NCBI GenBank assembly: GCA_005954745.1
Contig: CP040678.1
Span: 1,240,001-1,304,000, forward strand
Reading direction: 5' to 3'
From: Halostella pelagica
Lineage (GTDB): Archaea > Halobacteriota > Halobacteria > Halobacteriales > Natronoarchaeaceae
DNA length: 64,000 nt
The notes under the pieces are model-generated. The model did not search any database. It worked only from the letters and a program-made list of their open reading frames with translations, and had not been told where the DNA came from. Positions 50,053 through 59,568 of the stretch are shown piece by piece. How positions within the stretch are numbered: the first letter of the stretch is position 1; every line of letters starts with the position of its first letter. Both the position numbers and the translations under genes were made by a program.

Positions 50053-53000
50053 ATGACACGATATTGGAGGGTAAGTTCCTCTGCAGGAGAGAAGTGGCAA
50101 GAGAGAACGACATCTCTCTTGACACTCCTCGTGGTCGCAGCCGTCGTTGTCAGTGCGACCGCGGCGGGCGTCGGAGCGGCAGCGGGGATGAACGAAACGG
50201 ATGATTACTCGACTGCGACTGAAGCTGACCGGGCCGGTGCTACTGCCGCTGACAACTCACCCCCGAAGGGGCTGGTGAACGGCTCTTCGGCGGACACCGA
50301 GTTCATGTCGTCGGAATCGGACGACCGAGCGGGCTGGTCCGTATCGACGGCCGGCGATGTCGACGGTGACGGTGTCACAGATCTACTGGTCGGGGCACCG
50401 ACTCGGCAGGACGGAGGGGCGGTGTATCTCTTCTACGGACCGGTCGAGGCCTCGAACGTTACTCTCGAAGATGCTGACGCGGTTTTCGTCGGTACCGAAC
50501 CGGGGAGTGAGGTCGGCAGAGCCGTCGACAGTGGCGACGTGAACGGAAACGGACAAGCGGATATCGTGATCGGAGCGCCCGGCGACGAAACGCGCGGAGC
50601 GGAAGCGGGCGCAGCGTACGTGATCGACGCCAGCGATTCACCGAACGGGCGGTACACCCTCGGACCGAACGAGACGAAGATCGTCGGCGATTCCCACGAC
50701 CGGTTAGGGACCTCCGTCGACGTTCGTTCTGTCGACGACCCCGCCGTATCGAGCATCGCGGTCGGGGCTCCGGGCGATGACCGGAATCGGCGCGGGGCAG
50801 CGGTCATCGTCGCGCGGAACACGATCAACGGTACGCTGACGGTCGAGAACGCCGATTCGAGGTTAGTCGGGGAGTCGTCGGGCGACCGATCCGGTGAAGC
50901 GGTTGCCTGGGCTACCGACAGCGGCGATAACGGTTCCGAGGGCATACTGGTCGGCGCTCCCGGGCACGACGGCGGCGGATCGGATGCAGGTGCCGTCCAC
51001 GTCGTCGAAGCAACGGTTTCGGGCGAACGCTCGCTCGCGGACGCCACCGCCACACTCGAAGGTCCGCAACCGAGAGCGGAGGCGGGGACGGCAGTCACGG
51101 ACGCCGGGGACGTCGACGGGGACGGTAGCTCTGATATCCTCGTCGGTGCGCCGGGTCACGACCGGCGCGGGGACGACGCCGGTGCCGCCTACGTCGTCCA
51201 CGGTGGCGACGTGGTAGACGGAGAGACACCGCTCGCAGAGGTGGCGGCTGCGACGATCCACGGGGAGGTCCGAGGCGACCGCCTCGGACAGTCAGTCGCC
51301 GGCGGCGGAGACGTCGACTGTGACGGGTTAGCCGATGTACTGGTCGGCGCTCCGAACCACGAAGTAGCCGACGGGTCGTCTGGTGTCGCGTACCTCCTGT
51401 ACGGGCGGTCGTACGCGGGCGGGTTCGAAATCGCGAAGATCGCCGGCGGGGAGAACGCGAACCTGACCGGGACGGGCCTGGCGGTCGGGAACGTGTCGGG
51501 CGATATCGCCGACGACGTAGTTGTCGGGTCGCCCGGGATAGCTGACTCCCCGAGACAGGCGGCCGTACTCTTCGAGGGCGGCTGTGACACGGAGACACAT
51601 GACGCGGACCGACAGCAGACGGACGCCGGCGAATCTACCGATACGGACGCGTCCGAGACGTCCCGCGACGGGAGACGCGGGACGCAGGACGGCGGAACCG
51701 GCTCGGGAGACTCCGCTGGGGAGCAGGACTCCCACGGTGACGGCCAGGCCGATGACGACTCCCCGCCGACGGACGATAGCCGCTCTGACGACGAGACCGA
51801 CGACAGCGAGGATGAAACGTCCGGTGACGGCGATGATTCGCCCGGTGACGGCGATGGGGCGCCCGGTGACGGCGGAGGTGAAACTCCCGGCGACGGTGAT
51901 GAGACTCCAGGAGACGGCGATGGGACGCCCGGTGACGGCGGAGGTGAAACCCCAGGCGACGGTGACGAGACGCCCGGTGACGGTGACGACTCTCCTGGAA
52001 ACGGAGATGACTCTCCAGGAGACGGTGGGGAAACACCCGGTGACGGAGACGAGGGTGCCTCTGACCGCGGACAGACACAGGGACAAGCGGTTACCGTTAC
52101 GCAGACGCAGTGCCAGAGCCAAAGCGGCGGCGACCAGCACCAGACCCAGGACCAATCCGTCTCGCTCGCACAGGACGGACAGCAGATCAGCGGGAACGGA
52201 AGCGTTCAGGCGAACGTACAAAGCGTCAACGTCGAGCAACAGCAGTGTCAACGACAGGGTGACGGTGTCGATAACCGCCAGGCGCAGCGGCAGTTTTTAC
52301 TGATCACGTTCGCCAGCCAGAGCCAGCAACAGGGCTCCGGCGAGAACGGTGAACAGACCCAGATCCAGACGTCGACGGGCACGCAACAGCAGGCCCAGAA
52401 CCAGACGGGAAGCAATCAGAACCAGACGCAGATTCAGGTGTTCGAAGTGACGTTCTTCGGCGCACAGATCCAGCCCGCCGCGGACGGCGCGCATCGACAA
52501 CAGCAGTCCCAGTCGGTCCAGGTCGACCAGAACCAGTCCCAGGACCAGGGGACCGGCGTCGAGCAACGACAACAGCAGTACCAGCGAGTGAGCGTCGTTT
52601 ACCAGGGCCAAGAGCAAGTACAGGAGGAAGGCGGTCAGTCCCAGACCCAACAGCAGTCGGCGAACGCGAGTCAGGAACAGCAACAGGTCCAGACCGAGCG
52701 CGCGCAAAACCAATCGCAGACCGAAGAGATAGAGACGGAACAGCGACAACAACAGCGTCAGAACGCGACGAACGAGACGACGCGACAGGGCCAAAATCAG
52801 TCCATCGGTGTTTCCCAGGAGCAGGAACAGGCTCAGAGCGACGACCAGCGCCAGCGCCAGGAACAGTCAGTGAACGGAACTCAGCGCGAACAGCAGAACG
52901 GAACCGAGGGCGAACAGACCCAGAACCAGACCCAGAACGTCTCAGCCGAACAGTCACAGCAGCAGAACCAGACGGTAAACGATAGTTCGCAGTCACAAAA

Positions 53001-53685
53001 CGGAACGGTCGACGTCGGTCAGACGCAGAACCAGACACAGACAGGTAACGACAGCGAGCAGGGACAGGACGAGTCAGTCGCTGTCGACCAGGACGCGGAG
53101 CAGAACCAGTCCGAGATGACAGACAGGACTGAATCGGCTGGGAACGCGACGAATACGACGGCCGAGACGGACCGGACTGATACTGCTGAACCGACGGAAA
53201 ACGAGTCAACTGCGTCCGGCGAAGGTGGCGAGAATGGGACAACCGATTCCGCCCCGGCCGATAACGAGAACGGAACCGAGAGCGGGACAACTGATTCCGA
53301 CCCGTCCGATAACGAGAACGGATCGGCGGACTCGACCGTCGGAAACGAGAGCGTGGAAACTGAACAGCCAGTGGCGAGCGGTTCGGAACCGGACAACGGT
53401 TCTGCCGAAACCGAAACGAGTAGCGAAAACGTGTCGGAAGCGGATGAACACTTAGAGACGACGACTGAACCGAAGAATCAGTCAGACGACCGTACCCCAG
53501 CGGAGGACGGCACAGGGGACTCGCCGAACACGTCCGAATCTCTCGATACTCCGTCGGACGAGAGGACACACAACGCTTCGGGCGACGGTAACAAAACGAC
53601 CCCTAGCACCGCCGTTAACCCGAGCAGTCTCGGGTCCACGGACGTACTAACCGTGACGAAGCGGGTGAAGGAGGTCCCGGCATAG
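50053..53685 (+). CDS. Secreted FG-GAP beta-propeller protein with Gln-rich repeat array
   Basis: This 1210-aa protein has a signal peptide (LLTLLVVAAVVVSATAAGVGAA, ending about residue 45). Residues about 85-505 are seven FG-GAP/integrin-alpha-like blades (repeated DVDGDG... DILVGAP motifs with Ca-binding Asp), forming a beta-propeller adhesion head. Residues about 515-670 are a Gly/Asp/Glu/Pro linker with TPGDGDE repeats. Residues about 670-1020 are Gln-rich, with short hydrophobic strands (VSL, ITF, VTF, VSV) spaced 48, 48 and 47 codons. A Glu/Thr/Ser/Asn tail with many sequons follows. It lacks a PGF-type or membrane anchor. Probably a surface adhesin. Confidence 0.78.
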   Translation: MTRYWRVSSSAGEKWQERTTSLLTLLVVAAVVVSATAAGVGAAAGMNETDDYSTATEADRAGATAADNSPPKGLVNGSSADTEFMSSESDDRAGWSVSTAGDVDGDGVTDLLVGAPTRQDGGAVYLFYGPVEASNVTLEDADAVFVGTEPGSEVGRAVDSGDVNGNGQADIVIGAPGDETRGAEAGAAYVIDASDSPNGRYTLGPNETKIVGDSHDRLGTSVDVRSVDDPAVSSIAVGAPGDDRNRRGAAVIVARNTINGTLTVENADSRLVGESSGDRSGEAVAWATDSGDNGSEGILVGAPGHDGGGSDAGAVHVVEATVSGERSLADATATLEGPQPRAEAGTAVTDAGDVDGDGSSDILVGAPGHDRRGDDAGAAYVVHGGDVVDGETPLAEVAAATIHGEVRGDRLGQSVAGGGDVDCDGLADVLVGAPNHEVADGSSGVAYLLYGRSYAGGFEIAKIAGGENANLTGTGLAVGNVSGDIADDVVVGSPGIADSPRQAAVLFEGGCDTETHDADRQQTDAGESTDTDASETSRDGRRGTQDGGTGSGDSAGEQDSHGDGQADDDSPPTDDSRSDDETDDSEDETSGDGDDSPGDGDGAPGDGGGETPGDGDETPGDGDGTPGDGGGETPGDGDETPGDGDDSPGNGDDSPGDGGETPGDGDEGASDRGQTQGQAVTVTQTQCQSQSGGDQHQTQDQSVSLAQDGQQISGNGSVQANVQSVNVEQQQCQRQGDGVDNRQAQRQFLLITFASQSQQQGSGENGEQTQIQTSTGTQQQAQNQTGSNQNQTQIQVFEVTFFGAQIQPAADGAHRQQQSQSVQVDQNQSQDQGTGVEQRQQQYQRVSVVYQGQEQVQEEGGQSQTQQQSANASQEQQQVQTERAQNQSQTEEIETEQRQQQRQNATNETTRQGQNQSIGVSQEQEQAQSDDQRQRQEQSVNGTQREQQNGTEGEQTQNQTQNVSAEQSQQQNQTVNDSSQSQNGTVDVGQTQNQTQTGNDSEQGQDESVAVDQDAEQNQSEMTDRTESAGNATNTTAETDRTDTAEPTENESTASGEGGENGTTDSAPADNENGTESGTTDSDPSDNENGSADSTVGNESVETEQPVASGSEPDNGSAETETSSENVSEADEHLETTTEPKNQSDDRTPAEDGTGDSPNTSESLDTPSDERTHNASGDGNKTTPSTAVNPSSLGSTDVLTVTKRVKEVPA

Positions 53686-53724
53686 AGCCCCGTCCAAAAT
53701 GACCGCTTAATTCGCGGTGACGAC

Positions 53725-53852
53725 CGTTACTAACCCAGGTAACGCCTATTGGTTTTCTTAGTAACGATTGTTGTACGTATATTTAAAACTCATAACAAAG
53801 TGGGATTCTCTGAACGTTGTTCTCGGTGGAGTCTACCACCAACTGATCAAAT
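53725..53852 (+). promoter_or_regulatory. Promoter region of the 904-aa repeat protein
   Basis: CGTTAC (53725-53730) and GTAACG (53739-53744) form an inverted repeat, and GTAACG occurs again at 53761. TATATTTAAAA near 53777-53787 is a strong TATA box about 65 bases before the ATG. The region is AT-rich against its surroundings. The hexamer is shared with the leader of the upstream gene. Confidence 0.5.
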
Positions 53853-56567
53853 ATGAGAGAGAGAATACCAGCATATCGTCTCGTAGCAGCCCTATTCGCC
53901 GTTCTAGTCGGAGCGGGAATGTTGCTATCGGGCACGGGCGTCGTGGCTGCGAACAGTGCACAGGACGACTGTCAAGACAAAGTACAGATCGTCGACGGGT
54001 CGCAGACGGCGGAACAGAACGCTCAGGGCGTCGATAACGACCAACAACAATCTGCCAACGTCGACGGCGACCTGATGCAAACCCAGGGTTCTAGCGGAGA
54101 CGACAACTGTCAGGAGGAATCGCAAACGCTCTACTACCAACAGAGCCAGGAACAGTGGGTCATCCAGGGCGACGATAACGAGCAGATCAGCGGTCAGGGC
54201 GCTCTCGTCTTCTACACGCAGGACCAGGGCGCGAGCGGCGACGATAACGACCAGAGCGCCAGTCAAAGCGGTAGCGTTTCGGAAGATCAGGTCCAGTACG
54301 TCGTCCTCGGTACGGGCAATGAACAGCTATCTGATCAGGGGGCTGCTCAGGCTCTAGAGCAATCTCAGGCAGCGGCCGGTGACGACAACGACCAGAGCGC
54401 CGAGCAGAACAACAACGAGGTCGGTCAGTTCCAGGTCCAGCTAGCGATCGGCGGCAATAACAACGATCAGGGTGCCGGTCAAAGCGGCGTTCAGGTCCTC
54501 CAGCAGGACCAGAGCGCAAGCGGCGACGACAACGACCAGACCGCCGAGCAGAACAACAACGGGATCAACCAACAGCAGGTCCAGCTGGTCATCTTCGGCA
54601 ACAACAACGACCAGGACGCTACGCAGGACGCTGAACAGATCTTCGGCCAGTCACAGAGCGCAAGCGGCGACGGCAACGACCAGACCGCCGAACAGAACGA
54701 CAACGATGTCGACCAACAGCAGGTCCAGTTAGTCGTCTTCGGCGACGACAACGACCAGAGTGCCGGCCAGAGCGCGAGCCAGTCGCTCAGCCAGTCCCAG
54801 AGCGCTGACGGCGACGGCAACGACCAGACCGCCGAACAGAACAACAACGACATCGAGCAACAGCAGGCACAGCTGGTCCTCTTCGGCGACAACAACGAGC
54901 AGTCGTCCGGCCAGACCGGTGCACAGAGCGGCAGCCAGGCTCAGAACGTCGATAACGGCGACGACAACGACCAGGACGCCGATAGCGAGCAAAACATCGA
55001 CCAGGGAAGCGACCAGCAGGCTGGCGGCGATTCCAACCTGCAGGACAGCGACCAAACCGCTGGCCAGGCAAGCGGTCAGGGTCAGGGAGTGACCGACGGT
55101 GACGACAACGACCAGGACGCTGCGAATGATCAGGACGCTAACCAGGACATCGAACAAGACACTGCCGGCGTCAGAAACGACCAGGACAGCTACCAGGACA
55201 GCAACCAGGGTAGCGGCCAGGGTCAAGGAGTCACGAACGGCGACGATAACAGCCAGAGCAACGACGCCGATCAGGACTCAGAGCAGGGCAGCGACCAGGA
55301 CAGCGGAGGAATCTCTAACGATCAGCACAGCAAACAGCACAGCAACCAGGGCAGCGGCCAGGGTCAAGGAGTCACGAACGGCGACGACAACAGCCAGAGC
55401 AACGACGCCAAACAGCACAACGACCAGAACAACGAACAAGACAGCGACAGTGTGATAGACGATCAGGAAAGCAAACAGGACAACGACCAGAGCAACAGCC
55501 AGGGTCAAGGTATCGCTGACGGCGACGACAACAGCCAGAGCAACGACGCCAAACAGCACAACGACCAGAACAGCGACCAAGAAAGCAGCGGCGGACTGAA
55601 CAACCAGGAGAACCACCAGAATAACGGTCAGAACAGTAACCAGGGTCAAGGTGTCGCTGACGGCGACGACAACAGTCAGAGCAACGACGCCAAACAGACC
55701 AACGACCAGACCAACGACCAGGACACCGACGGCGAACTGAACAATCAGGAAAGCGATCAAGACAGCGAGCAGTACAACGACCAGGGTCAAGGTGTCGCTG
55801 ACGGCGACGACAACAGCCAGAGCAACGAAGACGACCAGCACGGTAATCAAAACAGCGACCAAGACAGCGACGGCGAACTGAACTACCAGGACAACAACCA
55901 GAGCGTCGATCAGAGCAGCGGCCAGAGTCAAGGCGTCTCCGACGGCGACGATAACAGTCAGAGCAACGACGCCACTCAGAAAGCGGATCAGAATAGCGAA
56001 CAAGACAACGACGGCGAACTGAACAACCAGGACAACGACCAAGACAGCACCCAGACCACCGGACAGAACCAAGGAGTCTCCGACGGCGACGGCAACGACC
56101 AGGACGCTGATAGCGATCTGGACTCCAACCAGAACAGCAACCAAGACAGCGACGGCGTACTGAACAACCAGGAGAGCGACCAGACCGCCGGACAGGACGC
56201 CAACCAGGACCAGAACGTCGTGAACGGGGACGACAACGACCAGACCGCCGACCAGACCAGCGACATCGACCAGAACTCCGATCAGGAGGCTGACGTCGCG
56301 CTGAACAACCAGGAGTCCGAACAGACCGCCGAGACGAACCAGGATCAGGATCAGGTCGTTCAGAACGGAGACAACAACGAGCAGACTGCCGAACAGACCG
56401 CCGAGATAGACCAGGAGCAAGAACAGGACGCCGACGGTGACGAGGACCAGAGCCAGTCGAGCAACGCGCAGATAGATCAGGACCAGAACCAACAGACCAG
56501 CGGAGACGACAACGAGCAGGAACAGGAGCAGTCGTCTTCGGTCAGTACCAGCCAGACTCAGGATTAG
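53853..56567 (+). CDS. Secreted 47/48-residue Asn/Gln/Asp repeat protein (amyloid-like candidate)
   Basis: This 904-aa protein has a signal peptide (residues 1-33: RLVAALFAVLVGAGMLLSGTG, then VVAANSA). Two Cys residues (40 and 86) occur only at the N-terminus. Everything from about residue 80 is repeat: a recurring G-D-x-x-N-x-Q cluster, followed by Gln/Asn runs and, in the first half, a hydrophobic strand (VQLVIFGNNNDQ type). The G anchors lie at exact codon spacing: 47, 47, 48, 48, 48, 49, then ten intervals of 47, then 45. Regular Q/N ladders resemble curlin (CsgA/CsgB) beta-solenoid repeats, so an extracellular amyloid is a reasonable guess. No membrane anchor is visible. Confidence 0.75.
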   Translation: MRERIPAYRLVAALFAVLVGAGMLLSGTGVVAANSAQDDCQDKVQIVDGSQTAEQNAQGVDNDQQQSANVDGDLMQTQGSSGDDNCQEESQTLYYQQSQEQWVIQGDDNEQISGQGALVFYTQDQGASGDDNDQSASQSGSVSEDQVQYVVLGTGNEQLSDQGAAQALEQSQAAAGDDNDQSAEQNNNEVGQFQVQLAIGGNNNDQGAGQSGVQVLQQDQSASGDDNDQTAEQNNNGINQQQVQLVIFGNNNDQDATQDAEQIFGQSQSASGDGNDQTAEQNDNDVDQQQVQLVVFGDDNDQSAGQSASQSLSQSQSADGDGNDQTAEQNNNDIEQQQAQLVLFGDNNEQSSGQTGAQSGSQAQNVDNGDDNDQDADSEQNIDQGSDQQAGGDSNLQDSDQTAGQASGQGQGVTDGDDNDQDAANDQDANQDIEQDTAGVRNDQDSYQDSNQGSGQGQGVTNGDDNSQSNDADQDSEQGSDQDSGGISNDQHSKQHSNQGSGQGQGVTNGDDNSQSNDAKQHNDQNNEQDSDSVIDDQESKQDNDQSNSQGQGIADGDDNSQSNDAKQHNDQNSDQESSGGLNNQENHQNNGQNSNQGQGVADGDDNSQSNDAKQTNDQTNDQDTDGELNNQESDQDSEQYNDQGQGVADGDDNSQSNEDDQHGNQNSDQDSDGELNYQDNNQSVDQSSGQSQGVSDGDDNSQSNDATQKADQNSEQDNDGELNNQDNDQDSTQTTGQNQGVSDGDGNDQDADSDLDSNQNSNQDSDGVLNNQESDQTAGQDANQDQNVVNGDDNDQTADQTSDIDQNSDQEADVALNNQESEQTAETNQDQDQVVQNGDNNEQTAEQTAEIDQEQEQDADGDEDQSQSSNAQIDQDQNQQTSGDDNEQEQEQSSSVSTSQTQD
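54096..56516 (+). repeat. 18-unit protein-coding repeat array, 141/144-bp period
   Basis: I aligned the G codon of each G-D cluster by position: 54096, 54237, 54378, 54522, 54666, 54810, 54957, 55098, then every 141 bases through 55239, 55380, 55521, 55662, 55803, 55944, 56085, 56226 and 56367, and finally 56502. Ten successive spacings are exactly 141 bp. First-half units differ from second-half units (hydrophobic strand lost), suggesting two waves of duplication. Confidence 0.9.
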
Positions 56568-56811
56568 CGGGAACAGTTCCTCGTCCTCTCTTTTTCGGAA
56601 GCAACCGGATACTAGCTGTTTGAAATGAATTATCCGGGCTGGAGGCGATTATTCCGGAGTCTCCCGGCACAGACTCTTTGTTTGCGGAGGGAGAAAGGCG
56701 AGTAAAGTATTCGGTTACGTCGCCGAACAGGACCGAAATTATCTTATTCTTTGCTGAAACTCACGCAACGATACCTCTCTTATAATCCACTGGTCTTTCA
56801 CGTTAGCAATT

Positions 56812-57375
56812 ATGGGGGCCGAACTGGAAGATATGGATGTTTCAATGGATCGTGTGAAAAAGGAACTGAGGAACTCTCGCCGTAGATACACCCTTTTCTA
56901 CGTCAAAAAGAACGACGGGAGCGCGTCGCTGGACGACGTAGTCGACAAGATAACAGCCTGGGAGAACAACGGTGAAGTCCCCGAAAGCAAGACCTCACAT
57001 CGGAAATCCGTGTATAGCTCCCTCTATCAACGACATCTACCCAGGCTGGTAGAGTTAGGTATTCTCTCGTATAACCGAGAGAACCGAACGCTTTCGCTCA
57101 CTGATGTGGGGAAGCAGATCTCCCTCAAAGTCGCAACGCACGATCACGACTGTCGGTCTTTCTCTAAGCTGTTTTTCGCGCTGGGTATTCTCAACGCGGT
57201 CATTCTACTACTGGGCGGGTTGAAGGTAGTGTCCCCGCTCGCAGTTTTTACCTGGGGCTCTATCATCATCACCGTCTTCCTGATCTTGGCCCTCTTGCAG
57301 TTCTACGATTACCGATCCTGGAAACGGGCGTTCGAAAACAAAGGTCCGGATTACGTCGTCGAGATCGACAGGTGA
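56812..57375 (+). CDS. Winged-helix protein with two membrane helices (DUF7344-type)
   Basis: This 187-aa protein has an N-terminal winged helix (about 10-105: KKELRNSRRRYTLFYV, SLYQRHLPRLVELGILSYNRE, TLSLTDVGKQI). Two membrane helices follow (FALGILNAVILLLGGLKVV, FTWGSIIITVFLILALLQFYDY). Haloarchaea encode many such membrane-tethered regulators. It lies about 245 bp downstream of the repeat gene on the same strand and may regulate the adhesin locus; this is inference from position. Confidence 0.78.
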   Translation: MGAELEDMDVSMDRVKKELRNSRRRYTLFYVKKNDGSASLDDVVDKITAWENNGEVPESKTSHRKSVYSSLYQRHLPRLVELGILSYNRENRTLSLTDVGKQISLKVATHDHDCRSFSKLFFALGILNAVILLLGGLKVVSPLAVFTWGSIIITVFLILALLQFYDYRSWKRAFENKGPDYVVEIDR

Positions 57376-57430
57376 CGAAGTAGCCTACGAACGCACTGGC
57401 ACGTACGTGGGTTGCTCACCGGGTGAGAAA

Positions 57431-58033
57431 TCACTTCTCGGCCTCGTACTCGGCCCAGATGTATCGGACTGCGTGGCTCCGATAGGGACGCCATCGCTCC
57501 GCTATCTCGCGCATCTCGGCTCGCGACATCTCTCCGCTACCGTCTCCGTACAGTTGTTCGATCCCCCGCCGAACGGCTAGATCGCCGAGCGGAAGCACGT
57601 CTCCCCGTTCTAATACGAACAGCAGGTACATTCGCGCAGTCCACGCTCCGATACCCGTGATCTCCGTGAGTCGTTCGACCACCTCCTCGTCAGAGTACTC
57701 TCGCATGGCGTCCCGAGAGTAGTCGTGTTCCTCGAACGCCACGGCGGTGTTTCTGATGTACTCTACTTTCGTGCCGCTGAGTCCGGCATCACGGAGGGCG
57801 TCTACGTCCGCGTTCAACACCGTTTCGGGAGTGATCTCGTACTCGAGGAGGTCAAAAACCCGTTCCCGGACAGCGGTGGCACTGGCCGTAGAGAGTTGTT
57901 GGTTGATGATTGCGACGACGAGTCGCTCGAACTCCTCCCAGTCCCGTTCGGAATACGGGTCGTGTTCGTCGAGCAGTTCCGCCATTACGGGGTCGTTCCG
58001 GAGTCTCTCTCTCACTTCGTCGTCTATCGTCAT
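57431..58033 (-). CDS. DNA-3-methyladenine glycosylase (AlkA-type HhH-GPD)
   Basis: This 200-aa base-excision glycosylase has the helix-hairpin-helix LTEITGIGAWTARMYLLFVL near residues 118-138, with the catalytic Asp in LPLGDLAVRRG. Early segments (ERLVVAIINQQLSTASA) match the family. It removes alkylated bases such as 3-methyladenine. Convergent with the winged-helix gene. Confidence 0.88.
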   Translation of the reverse strand: MTIDDEVRERLRNDPVMAELLDEHDPYSERDWEEFERLVVAIINQQLSTASATAVRERVFDLLEYEITPETVLNADVDALRDAGLSGTKVEYIRNTAVAFEEHDYSRDAMREYSDEEVVERLTEITGIGAWTARMYLLFVLERGDVLPLGDLAVRRGIEQLYGDGSGEMSRAEMREIAERWRPYRSHAVRYIWAEYEAEK

Positions 58034-58298
58034 CGTTCGGGCTCTGGTGTGTCGTTGTCATACGAACCGTTCGGGACGGGCGCGTCGGCCGTCCGGTCAT
58101 CGCTCCCGTGGATCTCGGTCACGTCGTCCCGTAGCTATCGAACGGAAATATGCGTTCCGGGCAGGAAGCGGTGAGGAGACGCGACGAACCGAGCGGTCCA
58201 TCGGAAGACGCGATCCGTCGCCCGAGTCCGCAGGAGCGATGCTCTTGCGGGTTCCGAAAGAGCGTGAACTGTCCTTTCGAACGGCGGCAAACGGTCGT

Positions 58299-59453
58299 TT
58301 AGTAGCCTTTGCCGAGCAGTTCTCGCGCGATGATGTTTTTCTGTATCTCCGTCGTGCCCTCGTAGATCTGGGTGATCTTCGCGTCGCGGTAGAGGCGTTC
58401 GACGTCGAAGTCGTTCACGTAGCCGGCCCCGCCGTGGATCTGGACGGCTTCGTCGGCCACGTCGACCGCGACGCGCGAGGCGAACTCCTTGGCCATCGAG
58501 GCCAAGGCGGTAAGTTGGTCGTCCGCATTGTCGATGCTCCAGGCGGACTTGTACGTGAGGAGGCGGGCCGCCTCGGTCCGGGTGTGCATGTCGGCGAGTT
58601 TGTGCTGGATCGCCTGGAACTCCGAGATCGGTCGGTCGAACTGTTCGCGCTCCTCGGCGTAGTCAAGGGCGCGCTCGCAGGCACCCTTGGCGATGCCGAC
58701 GCCCTGGGCGGCGACCATGGTGCGCGTCTCGTCGAAGAACTGCATCAACTGGAGGAACCCCGCACCGCGAGTTCCCACGAGATTCTCCTCGGGCACGCGC
58801 ACGTCGTCGAAGATCAATTCGGCGGTGTCGCTGGCCCGAATGCCGAGTTTCCCGGTGATCTTGTCCGCCTCGAACCCGTCGCGGTCGGATTCGACCACGA
58901 TCTGGGAGAACCCGGAGTACCGGTCGTCGGCCTCGGGGTCAGTCTGACAGAGGACGACGAAGTAATCGCCGACGCTCCCGTTCGTGATCCACATCTTGTT
59001 GCCGTTGATCACCCACTCGTCGCCGTCTTTCTCGGCGCTCGTCGAGACCGACGAAACGTCGCTCCCGACGTCAGGTTCGCTGATCGCGGCACCCATGATC
59101 GACTCGCCCGTCGCGACGGGTTCGAGGAACCGCTCTTTCTGGTCGTCCGTTCCGAACTCCTTGATCGCGTCCGCGCCGAACGAGGCGCTCGTGATCGAAA
59201 GGCCGATACCCGGGTCGACTGCGAACAGTTCCTCGATGATGAGTGCCGTCTCCAGCGGCGAGTAGCCCGCGCCGCCGTACTCGATCGGAATGTTCGCACC
59301 GGTCAATCCCATCTCCGCCGCCTTCTTGACGACCTCATGCGGGAATTTCTCCGCTTCGTCGTGTTCCGTGGCGACCGCAGCCACCTCGTTTTCGGCGAAC
59401 CGTCGTACTTCGTCGCGGATAGCCCGCTGTTCGTCGGTCAGTTCGAAGTCCAT
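58299..59453 (-). CDS. Acyl-CoA dehydrogenase
   Basis: This 384-aa FAD enzyme carries out the first step of fatty acid beta-oxidation. Family blocks include [30 protein letters not shown] (FAD and substrate contacts), [25 protein letters not shown]-type helix, [29 protein letters not shown] (catalytic Glu region) and a GKGY end. ATG at 59453 (before [14 protein letters not shown]) is preferred; 59468 and 59474 add a few residues. Divergent from the bifunctional beta-oxidation gene. Confidence 0.93.
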   Translation of the reverse strand: MDFELTDEQRAIRDEVRRFAENEVAAVATEHDEAEKFPHEVVKKAAEMGLTGANIPIEYGGAGYSPLETALIIEELFAVDPGIGLSITSASFGADAIKEFGTDDQKERFLEPVATGESIMGAAISEPDVGSDVSSVSTSAEKDGDEWVINGNKMWITNGSVGDYFVVLCQTDPEADDRYSGFSQIVVESDRDGFEADKITGKLGIRASDTAELIFDDVRVPEENLVGTRGAGFLQLMQFFDETRTMVAAQGVGIAKGACERALDYAEEREQFDRPISEFQAIQHKLADMHTRTEAARLLTYKSAWSIDNADDQLTALASMAKEFASRVAVDVADEAVQIHGGAGYVNDFDVERLYRDAKITQIYEGTTEIQKNIIARELLGKGY

Positions 59454-59568
59454 GTCATAGACTTCCATGCACAATAATAAAGACCTTTGTAACCCGATGT
59501 AAACTCAAACAGTGTTTATAGTGCTGGTGAGGGAAACGTTGAAACCGATTGCAGGTGAGTGTACGCTC

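Noticed and set aside
55278-56492. 404-codon minus-strand frame that looks like a polytopic Val/Leu membrane protein
   Set aside because: It is the antisense of the Gln/Asn/Asp repeat codons (CAG, GAC, AAC read back as CTG, GTC, GTT), which produces a fake hydrophobic sequence. The plus-strand repeat protein has the signal peptide and start.
54096-56516. Possible CRISPR array because of regular repeats
   Set aside because: The repeats are in frame, coding, about 141 bp long and vary by codon substitution; there are no short identical repeats with unique spacers and no cas genes.
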